This document shows, one piece after another, positions 25,698 to 34,656 of a stretch of DNA of 57,284 nt. The notes beneath the pieces are model-generated. The model saw only the letters and a list, made by a program, of their open reading frames with translations, searched no databases and was not told where the DNA came from. The stretch lies in the NCBI RefSeq assembly GCF_001940785.1, contig NZ_MSLS01000009.1, forward strand, positions 103,238 to 160,521, given 5' to 3'. Both the position numbers and the translations under genes were made by a program. The DNA comes from Bacillus sp. MRMR6. GTDB lineage: Bacteria; Bacillota; Bacilli; Bacillales; Cytobacillaceae. Numbering within the stretch: position 1 is the stretch's first letter; every line of letters starts with the position of its first letter.

Positions 25698-26714
25698 TTA
25701 CTTTGCTTCAGGAGGAATAAGATTGTCCGGGATTTCTATGCCAATTTCTTTATAGTATTTAATGGCTCCTGGATGATAAGGAATCGTACTATATTTCGCA
25801 TTTTCAGCGATCGCTTCTTTTGCACTTGGATCGACCGCTAATAGTGCTTCGTGCTGTTCAAACGTTGTTTTTACAAGATTATAGACTAAATCTTCTGATA
25901 AATCAGATGATGCAATCGCTATATTCCAGAACGATGGAACAAATAAATCTTCTTCCTGGTGCTTATACGTTCCTTTAGCAACAACTCCTTCAGACCAGTA
26001 CGGATATTTCGCGATGACCTCTTTCATTTCCGCTTCGGTTAAACCGATATGCTGCACCCCATGAGTCGTTTCGAGATCAAGCATAAATGGCCCCGGTACA
26101 CCTGTTACCGCAAATCCAGCATCAATCGTTCCATCACGCAAATTATCAACAGCCGTATTCGTCGGTAAAGCACTTACCCTGCTCGGCTTAATTCCTAATA
26201 CCTCTAAAAGCCCGTTTCCAGCTTCAGCACTCGTACTGCCCGGTGCACCTGTACTTACATTCACCCCTGCAAAATCACCAATCCCCGTGATCCCGCTGTC
26301 CTTCAAACTGTACATATGCAGAAAACTTGCATACATCGGAAAAATCGAACGAATTTTATCAAACTTTTCCGTTGCCCAGCCTGTTCCATTATAGGCTTCA
26401 CCACCAAGCCAAGCTGTCACAAATCCTAGGTCCATATCTCCACTTTGAATCAATTGAATATTCGAAGTCGGACCGCCGGTTACTTCAACCGCGACATCTG
26501 TACCAGGGAGATTTTTTCCGATAATATCAGCCCAGCCACCGCCCCAAACATAGTAGGTGCCACCTTGGCTAGAAGTACCTAATAGAAGTTTGTGATTCTC
26601 TTGCTTTTTCTCATCTTCCCCTTCTGATGTTGTACTGCTTCCCTCAGAGCACCCAGCGAGTACAAGAACAAACATCATCATCAATAAGAACAGCTTTGAC
26701 ATGGTTTTCTTCAT
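25698..26714 (-). CDS. TAXI-family TRAP substrate-binding lipoprotein
   Basis: A 338-residue binding protein with signal peptide and lipobox LAGC (Cys22). After a Glu/Lys-rich linker it has the TAXI signature LLLGTSSQGGTYYVWGG, then a two-lobe fold (GGPTSNIQLIQSGDMDLGFV; GTIDAGFAVTGVPG). It captures the substrate for the fused permease. GGGGGAAA precedes the ATG. It stands 42 nt after the ArgH-like gene, so lyase, binding protein and permease are probably co-transcribed. Many TAXI proteins bind glutamate-like or dicarboxylate ligands; a cargo carrying several carboxylates would fit this cluster (inference). Confidence 0.92.
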   Translation of the reverse strand: MKKTMSKLFLLMMMFVLVLAGCSEGSSTTSEGEDEKKQENHKLLLGTSSQGGTYYVWGGGWADIIGKNLPGTDVAVEVTGGPTSNIQLIQSGDMDLGFVTAWLGGEAYNGTGWATEKFDKIRSIFPMYASFLHMYSLKDSGITGIGDFAGVNVSTGAPGSTSAEAGNGLLEVLGIKPSRVSALPTNTAVDNLRDGTIDAGFAVTGVPGPFMLDLETTHGVQHIGLTEAEMKEVIAKYPYWSEGVVAKGTYKHQEEDLFVPSFWNIAIASSDLSEDLVYNLVKTTFEQHEALLAVDPSAKEAIAENAKYSTIPYHPGAIKYYKEIGIEIPDNLIPPEAK

Positions 26715-26756
26715 TAAAATTTCCCCCTTGATATGTTTTCTTCAAACGACCCCTTC

Positions 26757-28229
26757 TCAGATAGTGACCCTTGTTAGAAGCTTTCTCTTCGTTTCAAGCA
26801 TCACTTGTTGTTCTTTTAACCATCCACGGTCCAAATCCAATCTTTCTTTTATTCTAGTTAACTGTTTCTTCACCTCAGACGGTGCTGGCCCGCCGCTGGC
26901 ATTCTTCGATTCCACATTTTGAATAGGATCCAATGCATTCTGAATACCAGCTTTCGTTAAAATAATCTCCTTTCCAATTACAGTTAAAGAGATCCTTTTA
27001 ATCATCTCAGCATCGATTTGGGTAACGGAAATCTTCTTATCTAGCATTTCACCTACTAAATGGCCAACAATTTGGTGGGCCTCTTTAAACGAGATATGCG
27101 CCTCCCGAACAATTGTATTGGCCAGTTCTGTAACGGTTGAGAAATTCTCTAACGCCCGTAAAAACATTTTTTCTTCATTAAACTTTAATGTTTTTACCGT
27201 AGCAATCATTAAATGTAGACTTGAGGTTACTTCGGAGAAAGAATCCCATAGATACTTAAAACTTTCGGTTAAATCACGGCTATGACCATAGGGTGTATTC
27301 TTTAAAATACTGGTCGCCGAAACCACCGCGCCGATTAAATGCCCTGATTTCGCTTTAATATGTTCTAGTGTAATAGGATTTTTCTTTTGCGGCATAATGC
27401 TGCTGCAGGCTGCAACAGAATCATCCACCTCGGCAAGTCCAAACTCGTCCGTTGACCATATGTACAAGTCATGGCTGAAACGGCTTAAGTTATTCATTAA
27501 AATATTCATGGTAGACAGAGCCTCTAGCAGGTAATCTCTAGATGCGACTCCATCAATAGAATTGTCGATAGCATGATGAAAGCCGAGCAGATTGGATGTT
27601 TCTTCGCGGTCGATTTGAAAAGATGTTGATGCCATAGCACCGGCACCCAAAGGAGAAATGTTGATCTGGTTGTAGGTATGTTCAAATCTTTTATGATCAC
27701 GTTCAAGCGAAAATAGGATGGCGGAAAGATAGTGTGCCAGCGTAACCGGTTCTGCCGGTTGCATATGCGTATAGCCAGACATCACCACATATAGAGACTT
27801 TTCCGCTAGGGTAAGCAGGACCTCGCGAAGCTCCGTTAACAATTGATTGACACTTAAGAGCTGGTCACGGCTGTTCATTCGAGCAACAGTGGCGAATAAA
27901 TCGTTTCGGCTTCTGGCCGTATGCAGCTGACCGCCAACCTCCACCCCAACTAATTTAATCAAGGCAGCTTCGATATTAAAATATAACTCTTCTAATTTTG
28001 GATCTAATTCTAATGCTGAGGCCCCTTTTTCGTTAATTTCCTCTAAGGCGTCGGCAATTTTTTGCCCGACTTCACGGCTGACAATCCCCTTGGAAATTAA
28101 CATTAATAGGTGACCCTTGTTCACATCCATCATGTTCGTAAAAGACCTACTCCGCTCAGCCTCTAATGCGGGCATAAGCAGATATTCCATTACTTCAGCT
28201 GAAGGTGCCACCTTTAAACGTTCTCTCAT
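26757..28229 (-). CDS. Argininosuccinate lyase paralogue (fumarase/aspartase superfamily C-N lyase)
   Basis: A 490-residue protein with the superfamily signature SSIMPQKKNP, HTARSRNDL and GYTHMQPAEP, all typical of ArgH. No argG or other arginine biosynthesis gene is nearby. It is instead flanked by a GntR regulator, a TAXI-TRAP importer and an opine-dehydrogenase-type enzyme. A catabolic C-N lyase acting on an N-succinyl-type amino acid and releasing fumarate, as EDDS lyase does, is more likely than arginine synthesis (inference). An AAGGAG ribosome site is about 12 nt upstream, with GGCAGG directly before the ATG. Confidence 0.88.
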   Translation of the reverse strand: MRERLKVAPSAEVMEYLLMPALEAERSRSFTNMMDVNKGHLLMLISKGIVSREVGQKIADALEEINEKGASALELDPKLEELYFNIEAALIKLVGVEVGGQLHTARSRNDLFATVARMNSRDQLLSVNQLLTELREVLLTLAEKSLYVVMSGYTHMQPAEPVTLAHYLSAILFSLERDHKRFEHTYNQINISPLGAGAMASTSFQIDREETSNLLGFHHAIDNSIDGVASRDYLLEALSTMNILMNNLSRFSHDLYIWSTDEFGLAEVDDSVAACSSIMPQKKNPITLEHIKAKSGHLIGAVVSATSILKNTPYGHSRDLTESFKYLWDSFSEVTSSLHLMIATVKTLKFNEEKMFLRALENFSTVTELANTIVREAHISFKEAHQIVGHLVGEMLDKKISVTQIDAEMIKRISLTVIGKEIILTKAGIQNALDPIQNVESKNASGGPAPSEVKKQLTRIKERLDLDRGWLKEQQVMLETKRKLLTRVTI

Positions 28230-28263
28230 CCTGCCATCATCACTCCTTTGTAGATAGTTTGTG

Positions 28264-28274
28264 CTAGTTACTAG
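28264..28274. promoter_or_regulatory. Small palindrome upstream of the ArgH-like gene
   Basis: CTAGT-T-ACTAG, a perfect 11-bp dyad about 35 bp before the ATG, in the 74-bp gap after gntR. A candidate operator; not similar to the sites upstream of gntR itself. Confidence 0.35.
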
Positions 28275-28303
28275 TATTAAAATCTACCTAGATCACATTA
28301 AAT

Positions 28304-29014
28304 TTAATCTGAACTAAATAGGATTTTACAGCGGTCGCCTCGGAACACGCTTATGTTTAGAACAGTAGGCGTTCCTTGAGGTGTCATCCAAAGCTTTGTA
28401 ATTTTCAAGGCCGGCTGGCTTTGGTCCACTTCCAGCACATCCGCCTCATATAAATCTAGCAGAACTGGTTCAATATAATTTTTATAGCGAGTAAGCTGGA
28501 TGTTATATTGACTGATGATTAAATCAAATAACCTACCCTCAAGGTTGTGTTCAAGTAAGCCTGGAGCGTACTTAACAGGGATATAGGAAGTTTCAATCGC
28601 AGCAGGTTCCTCATTGAAAAAACGCAAACGGATAATTTCATAGACCTTCTCACCACTATTGAGCTGAAGTGGCTTTAACTTAAGAGAATCCCCATCAATC
28701 ACCTTCATACTAATCGGAGTGTGCTTCGTTCCGAGCTCATCCGGGTATGTTAAATTGATAAAGTTTCCTTCAAACTTAGGCATGGCAACAAAGGTGCCAA
28801 CCCCCTTCTTCCTTGTTAAAATTCCTTCCTTCACCAGATCCAAAATAGCCTGGCGAATCGTAGACCGGCTCACCTTAAAGCTGTTCGCCATATCCAGCTC
28901 ATTTGGAATCTTATCCCCGCTCTTCCATTCCCCGCTATCAATGTTTTCTCTAATTAACTCTTTAATCTGGTAATAAAGCGGAATGCCGCTTTCATCATTA
29001 ATCAAAGCTTTCAT
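28304..29014 (-). CDS. GntR-family (HutC/UTRA) transcriptional regulator
   Basis: A 236-residue regulator: N-terminal winged helix (YYQIKELIRENIDSGEWKSG, then FKVSRSTIRQAILDLVKEGI) and a UTRA effector domain from about 85. GGGGAA lies before the ATG. It heads the leftward opine/ArgH/TAXI-TRAP cluster and is probably its substrate-responsive repressor. The upstream region carries two copies of TGTTCGAATG (29061 and 29077) and a TATGT-N4-ACATA dyad, likely autoregulatory sites. Confidence 0.9.
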   Translation of the reverse strand: MKALINDESGIPLYYQIKELIRENIDSGEWKSGDKIPNELDMANSFKVSRSTIRQAILDLVKEGILTRKKGVGTFVAMPKFEGNFINLTYPDELGTKHTPISMKVIDGDSLKLKPLQLNSGEKVYEIIRLRFFNEEPAAIETSYIPVKYAPGLLEHNLEGRLFDLIISQYNIQLTRYKNYIEPVLLDLYEADVLEVDQSQPALKITKLWMTPQGTPTVLNISVFRGDRCKILFSSD

Positions 29015-29060
29015 ATCAATTCCCCATTTTATATTTTTATTTTTCCTATAAATGACAATT

Positions 29061-29108
29061 TGTTCGAATGTGCGGATGTTCGAATGTTCGTATGTCTGTA
29101 CATATGAT
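29061..29108. promoter_or_regulatory. Repeated sites upstream of gntR
   Basis: TGTTCGAATG occurs at 29061-29070 and again 16 nt later, followed by TATGTCTGTACATA (about 29091-29104), an imperfect dyad. The phase and position, about 50-90 bp before the start codon, suggest regulator binding. Confidence 0.45.
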
Positions 29109-29587
29109 TATAAAACACAGCCCATCCCAAAATCAACACAAATTTTCAGACTATTTTAAATTTTACTGTCAATTTATCAAACAAGCACAGGGACGGTTCT
29201 CCTGTAACTAAACCTTGGGAATTAATAGAGGAAATTAGGGTTATTAATCCTTGAGTATGTGCCTGAGGGTTCGCCCAATTCAGATTTAATTAGGATCGGG
29301 ACCGAAAAGCCCCAATTAATAATTCGAGGGTATGAAACACCATACGGTAGGGAATTACTTTCAATCGTTCCCTAGGTCATGAATGAGAATATAGAAAATG
29401 CTAATAACCCTGATTCTGCAGTAAAAAAGTTCAAGGTTGGAGCTACTACAAAAAGAAAACTTTTAAAGAGAGCCATATCATAAAAGCATTGAACTGTATA
29501 AAATATTCAGGCTTGGTTGAGAGTTAAATTTAACACCAATATTAAGTTGCCAGGCATCATAGCTAATTAAACTTTTATTCATAAAAT
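29109..29587. other. Gene-poor stretch, no identifiable gene
   Basis: About 480 bp with no credible reading frame on either strand. Apart from the half repeat at 29185, it holds a short hairpin (AGGGAA with TTCCCT, about 29350-29374) and sequence broken by stops in every frame. It may be decayed coding DNA or an unrecognised RNA; I cannot tell which. Confidence 0.4.
29185..29204. repeat. Copy I, left half of the hairpin repeat
   Basis: GCACAGGGACGGTTCTCCTG with no matching right arm nearby. Confidence 0.8.
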
Positions 29588-29626
29588 CGGCTATTCTTTC
29601 AATTAAGTTAATTGAAAGAATAGCCG
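29588..29626. repeat. Perfect 19-bp inverted repeat, one-base centre
   Basis: CGGCTATTCTTTCAATTAA, one G, then its exact complement. It is unrelated in sequence to the GGGACGG family and lacks a T run, so it is not a clear terminator. It lies between gntR and putB, 35 bp before the terminator-like hairpin at 29661. Confidence 0.85.
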
Positions 29627-29660
29627 AAGTCGATGCCAAAATCAGCTTTCGTTTAACTTA

Positions 29661-29710
29661 AAAACAAGGGCTGGTTTTACTGCTTTACTAGTAAAACCGC
29701 CCCTTGTTTT
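29661..29710. terminator. Bidirectional terminator-like hairpin, similar in plan to the repeat
   Basis: AAAACAAGGG(C)TGGTTTTACT pairs with AGTAAAACC(G)CCCCTTGTTTT. A/T tracts on both sides allow termination either way; on the reverse strand it would end the putB transcript. The GGG-TGGTTTTACTG plan resembles a diverged relative of the GGGACGGTTCTACTG repeat. Confidence 0.7.
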
Positions 29711-29812
29711 CCTTCTACTAATTCAAATCAGGTAATATTGTTTAGTTGAACGATTTTCTAGTTTCATAATGGAAATATATTTAAATCGATACTTTTTTAA
29801 GTAGAGCCCTTT

Positions 29813-30727
29813 TTATTTTGAGATGAATCCTTTTAATGCCCAAGCTATGTTTTGGGGTCTTTCTGCGAGACGGCGCATAAAGTAACCGAACCAGTCATTC
29901 CCGAATGGGACGTAAACACGAACTTTGTATCCTTCCTTTACCAGGATTTCTTGAAGTTCGTTACGGAATCCATAAAGCATTTGAAACTCAAATTGGCTTG
30001 TTGGGATATTTCCCCCCTCCACGTACTCTTTTACCTTGTCAATCAAGTTATGATCGTGGCTGGCAATCGCGGTATAGCTTCCACTTAACAAATGGGATTG
30101 GATCAGTTTTAAATAATTTTCATTAATTTGCGGCTTTTCTTGAATCGCAACCTCAACTGGTTCTTTATAAGCCCCTTTCACAAGACGGAGCGGAATTCCT
30201 TCCAAATTCTTCATATCCTGCTCCGAACGATAGAGATACGCTTGAATGACCGTACCAACATTATCATATTCCTTACGAAGCTCTCTTAAAATATCAAGCG
30301 TTACTTGAGTACGGGTGGAATCTTCCATATCGATTCGAACAAAATTATTGTATTGCTTTGCGGCTGAAACAATCTTTTTCATATTGTTCAAGCAAAAATC
30401 ATAATCAATATCTAAGCCCAATTGCGTCATTTTGACGGAAAGGTTGCAGTCCACTTTCTCCTTATGAATCGCATGCAGCGTGCGAACGCAGTAATCCGTT
30501 GATTCACGGGCTTCTTCTCTGCTCGAAACAAATTCGCCAAGATGGTCTAAAGTGGCAGCCAAGCCCTCTTTATTAAGCGTTTTCACCACAGCGATCGCTG
30601 TTTCAATTGTCTCTCCCGCAACCACTTGGGAAGCCCCAAACTTTAACCCCCACCTCCGAGCCGCTTTATTCAACGGTTTACTTTGAGAAACTGCTAGGAA
30701 AAAGTTTTTTGATATTGCCTCAATCAT
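29813..30727 (-). CDS. putB: Proline dehydrogenase
   Basis: A 304-residue monofunctional flavoenzyme that oxidises proline to pyrroline-5-carboxylate. LSVKMTQLGLDID and VRIDMEDS line the barrel, RLVKGAYKEP is present, and the C-terminal substrate motif VPFGNDWFGYFMRRLAERP carries the two Arg that bind the proline carboxylate. GGAGG lies 8 nt before the ATG. It follows the P5C dehydrogenase gene by about 57 bp, as in Bacillus putBC/rocA-type operons, and would be co-expressed from the sigma-54 promoter at 32363. Confidence 0.95.
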   Translation of the reverse strand: MIEAISKNFFLAVSQSKPLNKAARRWGLKFGASQVVAGETIETAIAVVKTLNKEGLAATLDHLGEFVSSREEARESTDYCVRTLHAIHKEKVDCNLSVKMTQLGLDIDYDFCLNNMKKIVSAAKQYNNFVRIDMEDSTRTQVTLDILRELRKEYDNVGTVIQAYLYRSEQDMKNLEGIPLRLVKGAYKEPVEVAIQEKPQINENYLKLIQSHLLSGSYTAIASHDHNLIDKVKEYVEGGNIPTSQFEFQMLYGFRNELQEILVKEGYKVRVYVPFGNDWFGYFMRRLAERPQNIAWALKGFISK

Positions 30728-30783
30728 GATTTATTCCTCCATTAATAGGAACTCCCAGGAAGGGAGTCCCAGCCAATTTAAAG

Positions 30784-32328
30784 TTAGAACATTTCAGATG
30801 TTGTTTTTGCCTGCATGTGAAGGCCAAGATAATCAGGGCCGCCGGCTTTTGAATCAGTACCGGACATATTGAATCCGCCAAAGGGCTGGTAACCAACGAT
30901 GGCGCCCGTACAAGTTCTATTAAAATATAAGTTTCCAACATGGAATTCTTTTCTTGCCCGCTCAATATGGGCACGGTTGTTCGAAATAAGCGCTCCTGTT
31001 AAACCATAATCCGTATTGTTCGCAATTTCCATCATATGGTCAAAGTCGCGTGCCTTACAGAAAGCGACGACCGGCCCAAAAATCTCTTCCTGCATCAGGC
31101 AGGCTTTTTCATCCACGTCCGCCACAATGGTCGGCTCGATAAAGTAACCTTTTGTATCATCACCATTCCCGCCAGCGGCGATCCTTCCTTCTTCTTTTCC
31201 AACCGCAATATAGCTCATAATTTTATCGAAAGAGGCCTTGTCGATTACAGGTCCCATATAGGTGTTAACATCTTCCGGGTTTCCCATGGTTAATGTCTTC
31301 GTTAACGCCACTGCTTTTTCCAGCACTTCATCATACACATCCAGATGAACGACCGCCCGGGATCCGGCAGAGCACTTCTGGCCTGAGAATCCGAATGCCG
31401 AGTATACAATCGAGGTAGCAGCAAGGTCTAAGTCTGCATCTTTGTCGACCACAACGGTATCCTTACCACCCATCTCGGCAATAACGCGCTTCAACCAGAT
31501 TTGCCCTGGATGAACCTTTGCCGCACGCTCATAAATACGGCAGCCCACTTCACGTGACCCTGTAAAGGAAACGAAACGAGTTTTTGGGTGATCGACAAGA
31601 TAATCTCCTATTTCCGCACCGCTTCCAGGAACGAAATTAAGAACGCCGGCAGGAAGCCCTGCCTCTTCCATTAATTCCACAAACTTCGCCGCCACCACCG
31701 GAGTATTATTCGCAGGCTTTAGGAGTACGGTGTTTCCCGTTACAATTGCTGCTACGGTTGTCCCAGCCATAATGGCAAGCGGGAAATTAAATGGAGCAAT
31801 AATAACGCCGACTCCAAGTGGAATATAGTGGAACTGATTCCATTCCCCTTCACGGCTTTGTACCGATACACCATCCGCAAGCTTGACCATTTGCCGGGCA
31901 TAGAACTCAAGAAAATCAATTGCTTCCGCTGTATCAGCATCGGCTTCCTTCCATGGCTTACCAGCCTCTTTTACCAAGTAAGCAGAAAATTCATGCTTGC
32001 GGCGGCGCATTATCGCGGCGGCACGGAACAGGACACTCGCCCGCTTATCAGGTTCAACATGCTTCCAAGATTCAAATGCAGTTAATGCCGCTTGCATCGC
32101 TTTTTCAGCTAAATCCTTGCTTGCCTTGGAAACAACCCCTACTACTTCTACCTTGTTTGCAGGATTAAAAGAAGTGATTTTAGAATCCGTTGTGACTTTT
32201 TCATCGCCAATCGTTAATGGATATTCCTTTCCAAGCTGTGAATTCACAAGATCTAATGCGCTACTAAACGCATTTTTATTTTCCTCGATTGAAAAATCAG
32301 TAAAAGGTTCATGTTTATAAGGGTACAT
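30784..32328 (-). CDS. 1-pyrroline-5-carboxylate dehydrogenase (RocA/PutC type)
   Basis: A 514-residue aldehyde-dehydrogenase-family enzyme oxidising P5C/glutamate semialdehyde to glutamate with NAD+. [12 protein letters not shown] is the typical N-terminus of the Bacillus enzymes; the catalytic Glu lies in [11 protein letters not shown], the catalytic Cys in [12 protein letters not shown], and [20 protein letters not shown] closes the active site. ATG at 32328 has GAGGAGG upstream; five extra residues of the longer frame are not needed. It is the first gene after a sigma-54-type promoter. Confidence 0.95.
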   Translation of the reverse strand: MYPYKHEPFTDFSIEENKNAFSSALDLVNSQLGKEYPLTIGDEKVTTDSKITSFNPANKVEVVGVVSKASKDLAEKAMQAALTAFESWKHVEPDKRASVLFRAAAIMRRRKHEFSAYLVKEAGKPWKEADADTAEAIDFLEFYARQMVKLADGVSVQSREGEWNQFHYIPLGVGVIIAPFNFPLAIMAGTTVAAIVTGNTVLLKPANNTPVVAAKFVELMEEAGLPAGVLNFVPGSGAEIGDYLVDHPKTRFVSFTGSREVGCRIYERAAKVHPGQIWLKRVIAEMGGKDTVVVDKDADLDLAATSIVYSAFGFSGQKCSAGSRAVVHLDVYDEVLEKAVALTKTLTMGNPEDVNTYMGPVIDKASFDKIMSYIAVGKEEGRIAAGGNGDDTKGYFIEPTIVADVDEKACLMQEEIFGPVVAFCKARDFDHMMEIANNTDYGLTGALISNNRAHIERARKEFHVGNLYFNRTCTGAIVGYQPFGGFNMSGTDSKAGGPDYLGLHMQAKTTSEMF

Positions 32329-32362
32329 CGTATTCCTCCTCAATTATCGTTACCAATATAGT

Positions 32363-32378
32363 TGCAATTTCCGTGCCA
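32363..32378 (-). promoter_or_regulatory. Sigma-54 (-24/-12) promoter of the proline catabolic operon
   Basis: On the reverse strand TGGCAC, five bases, TTGCA: an exact -24/-12 consensus, 35 bp upstream of the P5C dehydrogenase start codon. The neighbouring divergent gene encodes the matching GAFTGA-type activator. Confidence 0.92.
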
Positions 32379-32424
32379 ATATAAAAAGCTGATTTTAACG
32401 CTATAATGTGTACAATCCCCTTAC

Positions 32425-32466
32425 AAATGTGTAAACTATGTGTAAAGAGTTAAACACTTTTGTAAA
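32425..32466. promoter_or_regulatory. Probable upstream activating sites for the sigma-54 activator
   Basis: Several TGTAAA/TTTACA-type motifs (GTGTAAAC at about 32430, GTGTAAAG at about 32441, TGTAAACC at 32461) and an imperfect GTGTAAAGAGTTAAACAC dyad. They lie 60-100 bp upstream of the -24 element, a usual enhancer distance. Confidence 0.5.
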
Positions 32467-32493
32467 CCATTAAACAGTTGAAAAGGTGATTGT

Positions 32494-34041
32494 ATGTTAA
32501 AAGCTAACACTCTGCTTCTTTCCATCTCCCTTCCCTTTGAAGACGGAAATCAGATAGGAAAAAATTATTCTGTCGACACTATGCTGTCCGATGTAGAGGC
32601 GTTAGAGGATATTCTGTTGGTGGATGAGAATGGTAAACCCGCTGGTTTTGTTCCGGTTACCACGTTAATAAAAGTTATTTTTCAAGAATGGAAAAATCTC
32701 TCTACTGTTCATCAAACCCTGCTGCGGGCTGTTGATGATGCAATTACCATTGTGGACAGTAACGGTAATGTGGTGGCCTGGAATCCGACAGCAGAAAGCA
32801 TGTACGAAACCGCCGCAGACAACATTATGGGAGCCCAGATTACAGACTTTTTCAAAAAGGAATCAGTTGTCTTAATGTCCACTTTAATGGAGGGAAAAGG
32901 GGTCACTCGTCAATATAATCAGCCGAAACAAGATGTCCATGTGTTAATCAATACACTGCCCGTCCTCAAAGACGGAACGGTCATCGGCGGAATCTCCGTT
33001 GAACGCGAGATTACAGAGATTGTAAAGCTAAATGATGAACTAACCACCACCACCGCCTATATTCAAGATTTGGAAAGTAAAATGGAGGTCCATGATATCG
33101 ATGACCCTTTTCATAAAATTAAAGGTCGAAGCCAAGCACTAAATTCTTCGGTGGCTTTGGCGAAAAAAGTTGCCCAAACCGATGCCACTGTCATGATTAC
33201 AGGAGAAAGTGGAGTAGGGAAGGAACTGTATGCCCAGGCGATTCATAAAGCGAGTGATCGGGGCGACGGACCTTTTGTTGACCTGAACTGCGGTGCAATT
33301 CCGGCCGCCCTGTTTGAAAGCGAATTATTCGGTTATGAAAAAGGAGCGTTCACAGGGGCAGTGAAAGAAGGAAGGCTTGGAAAAATTGCGGCCGCAAAGG
33401 GCGGTACGTTATTTTTAGATGAAATTGGCGAACTCCCGCTTGAGCTTCAAGTGAAAATGCTCCGGGTATTACAGGAAAAACAATACTATCGCGTCGGCGG
33501 TACATCCCCCATACCTGTTGATGTCAGAATTATTGCCGCTACCAACCGCGATTTAGAGAAAATGGTGGAGGAGGGGCGTTTCAGAGAGGACCTATATTAC
33601 CGCCTGAACGTCGTTTCGATTTCGATTCCTCCCCTCCGCGACCGAATCGAAGACCTGCCCGAACTGGTTCAATTGTTTTTACAAGAATTCTCCCTTAAAT
33701 ACAAAAAGCCGGTGCCAGCCATCGACCCCGAAGTGATGGTTGCCTTCATGCACTTCCCATGGAATGGTAATATCCGCCAGCTAAAAAACACAATTGAGCG
33801 AATGATGATTTTGGCAGATGACAATCAAATCACCTCCTTGCTGCTCCCAGCTGGATTGTTTAAAAACATTCAGGCACCGCAGATGACTATTTTTCAAGAA
33901 ACAATAGGCGGGAATGAGCGCTCGAAAGTAGTTCAGGCCATGCAAAAAACCTACGGAAACAAATCCGCAGCCGCAAAACTTCTGGGCATGTCGCGCGTAA
34001 CCTTATACAACAAACTAAAAAAATATCAAATAGAAAAGTGA
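32494..34041 (+). CDS. Sigma-54-dependent activator (PAS-AAA-Fis), probable regulator of proline use
   Basis: A 515-residue NtrC-type activator. Residues 1-65 resemble a CBS-like half (DILLVDENGKPAGFVPVTTL), 75-175 a PAS domain, then the AAA+ core: Walker A GESGVGKE 237-244, the sigma-54-contact loop GAFTGA 284-289, Walker B GTLFLDEIGE from 304, and a C-terminal Fis-type helix-turn-helix (KSAAAKLLGMSRVTLYNKL). It is divergent from the proline operon, which has an exact -24/-12 promoter, so it most likely senses proline or a metabolite. B. subtilis uses a PucR-type PutR for its putBCP genes; the design here is closer to RocR. The stop lies inside its terminator. Confidence 0.92.
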   Translation: MLKANTLLLSISLPFEDGNQIGKNYSVDTMLSDVEALEDILLVDENGKPAGFVPVTTLIKVIFQEWKNLSTVHQTLLRAVDDAITIVDSNGNVVAWNPTAESMYETAADNIMGAQITDFFKKESVVLMSTLMEGKGVTRQYNQPKQDVHVLINTLPVLKDGTVIGGISVEREITEIVKLNDELTTTTAYIQDLESKMEVHDIDDPFHKIKGRSQALNSSVALAKKVAQTDATVMITGESGVGKELYAQAIHKASDRGDGPFVDLNCGAIPAALFESELFGYEKGAFTGAVKEGRLGKIAAAKGGTLFLDEIGELPLELQVKMLRVLQEKQYYRVGGTSPIPVDVRIIAATNRDLEKMVEEGRFREDLYYRLNVVSISIPPLRDRIEDLPELVQLFLQEFSLKYKKPVPAIDPEVMVAFMHFPWNGNIRQLKNTIERMMILADDNQITSLLLPAGLFKNIQAPQMTIFQETIGGNERSKVVQAMQKTYGNKSAAAKLLGMSRVTLYNKLKKYQIEK

Positions 34042-34066
34042 TCGCCTGACATAGCGATCACTTTTC
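34033..34066 (+). terminator. Terminator of the sigma-54 activator gene
   Basis: Perfect 13-bp stem GAAAAGTGATCGC with its complement, 8-nt loop, ending in CTTTTC. The TGA stop codon is part of the left arm. A further inverted GTCCA/TGGAC pair follows at about 34071-34092. Confidence 0.85.
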
Positions 34067-34101
34067 TACTGTCCATATGGGGTGGACACTGTCCATGAGC
34101 A

Positions 34102-34113
34102 GTGCCTGTCACC
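34102..34113. repeat. GGTGACAGGCACC-type repeat, copy 3 (inverted)
   Basis: GTGCCTGTCACC, reverse complement of the motif at 23525. The TGA of the UPF0316 gene (34109-34111) is read from it. Confidence 0.5.
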
Positions 34114-34636
34114 CAACGTGCATTTTGTTTACTCGCCTCAGCAAAAACCCGCCATTAAAGTGGGTCGGTTCATATGAAATCATGAAGGCTCCCGGGGAGG
34201 CCGACATGATAAAGTTTTTCAGTTTTTGCTCCTGTTTTCTTTTCGCCAGCACTTTCATGACAATTCGTTTTCCGTCCTTCCCGTCGGCGATCCAGGAGGT
34301 GACGCCATAGCCTTGTTCACGGATTTTTTCAGGCAGGTGAATAACCAAAGGATCGACAATTACCTCCATCACGACATACCCTAGAGCCAAATACGATTCT
34401 ATCTTACTGCCTACAAACACACCCAGTCCCCAGCCAAAGCAGTAAGCGGCAATGTTCAACGGCTTATCGAGATTATCCAGCACAATGGTTAAGCCCATCA
34501 AATAGACAAAAACCTCCGCCGTGGATAAAAGCGAAGCCAACACCCGGAACCCTTTAATAACAATCATAACTCGTAGGGTAAACAAGGAAACATATAAAAT
34601 ATTAATGAATATAATCACCAGAATAATAGAAGACAT
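34109..34636 (-). CDS. UPF0316/DUF2179 membrane protein
   Basis: A 175-residue protein with three membrane helices and a C-terminal DUF2179-like soluble part (GYGVTSWIADGKDGKRIVMKVLAKR, seen as GYGVTSWIADG and RIVMKVLAKRKQ). It matches the UPF0316 family, function unknown; related YitT-type proteins are putative transporters. ATG at 34636 is preferred, with GAGGTG 6 nt upstream. It follows the M24 gene by about 20 bp in the same direction, so the two may be co-transcribed. Its stop codon comes from the GGTGACAGGCACC-type repeat. Confidence 0.88.
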   Translation of the reverse strand: MSSIILVIIFINILYVSLFTLRVMIVIKGFRVLASLLSTAEVFVYLMGLTIVLDNLDKPLNIAAYCFGWGLGVFVGSKIESYLALGYVVMEVIVDPLVIHLPEKIREQGYGVTSWIADGKDGKRIVMKVLAKRKQEQKLKNFIMSASPGAFMISYEPTHFNGGFLLRRVNKMHVG

Positions 34637-34656
34637 CGCCTTCACCTCAGCAAGAA

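Noticed and set aside
29205..29587. Possible decayed transposase or structured RNA
   Set aside because: Stops occur in every frame and no riboswitch, T-box or terminal inverted repeats could be recognised.
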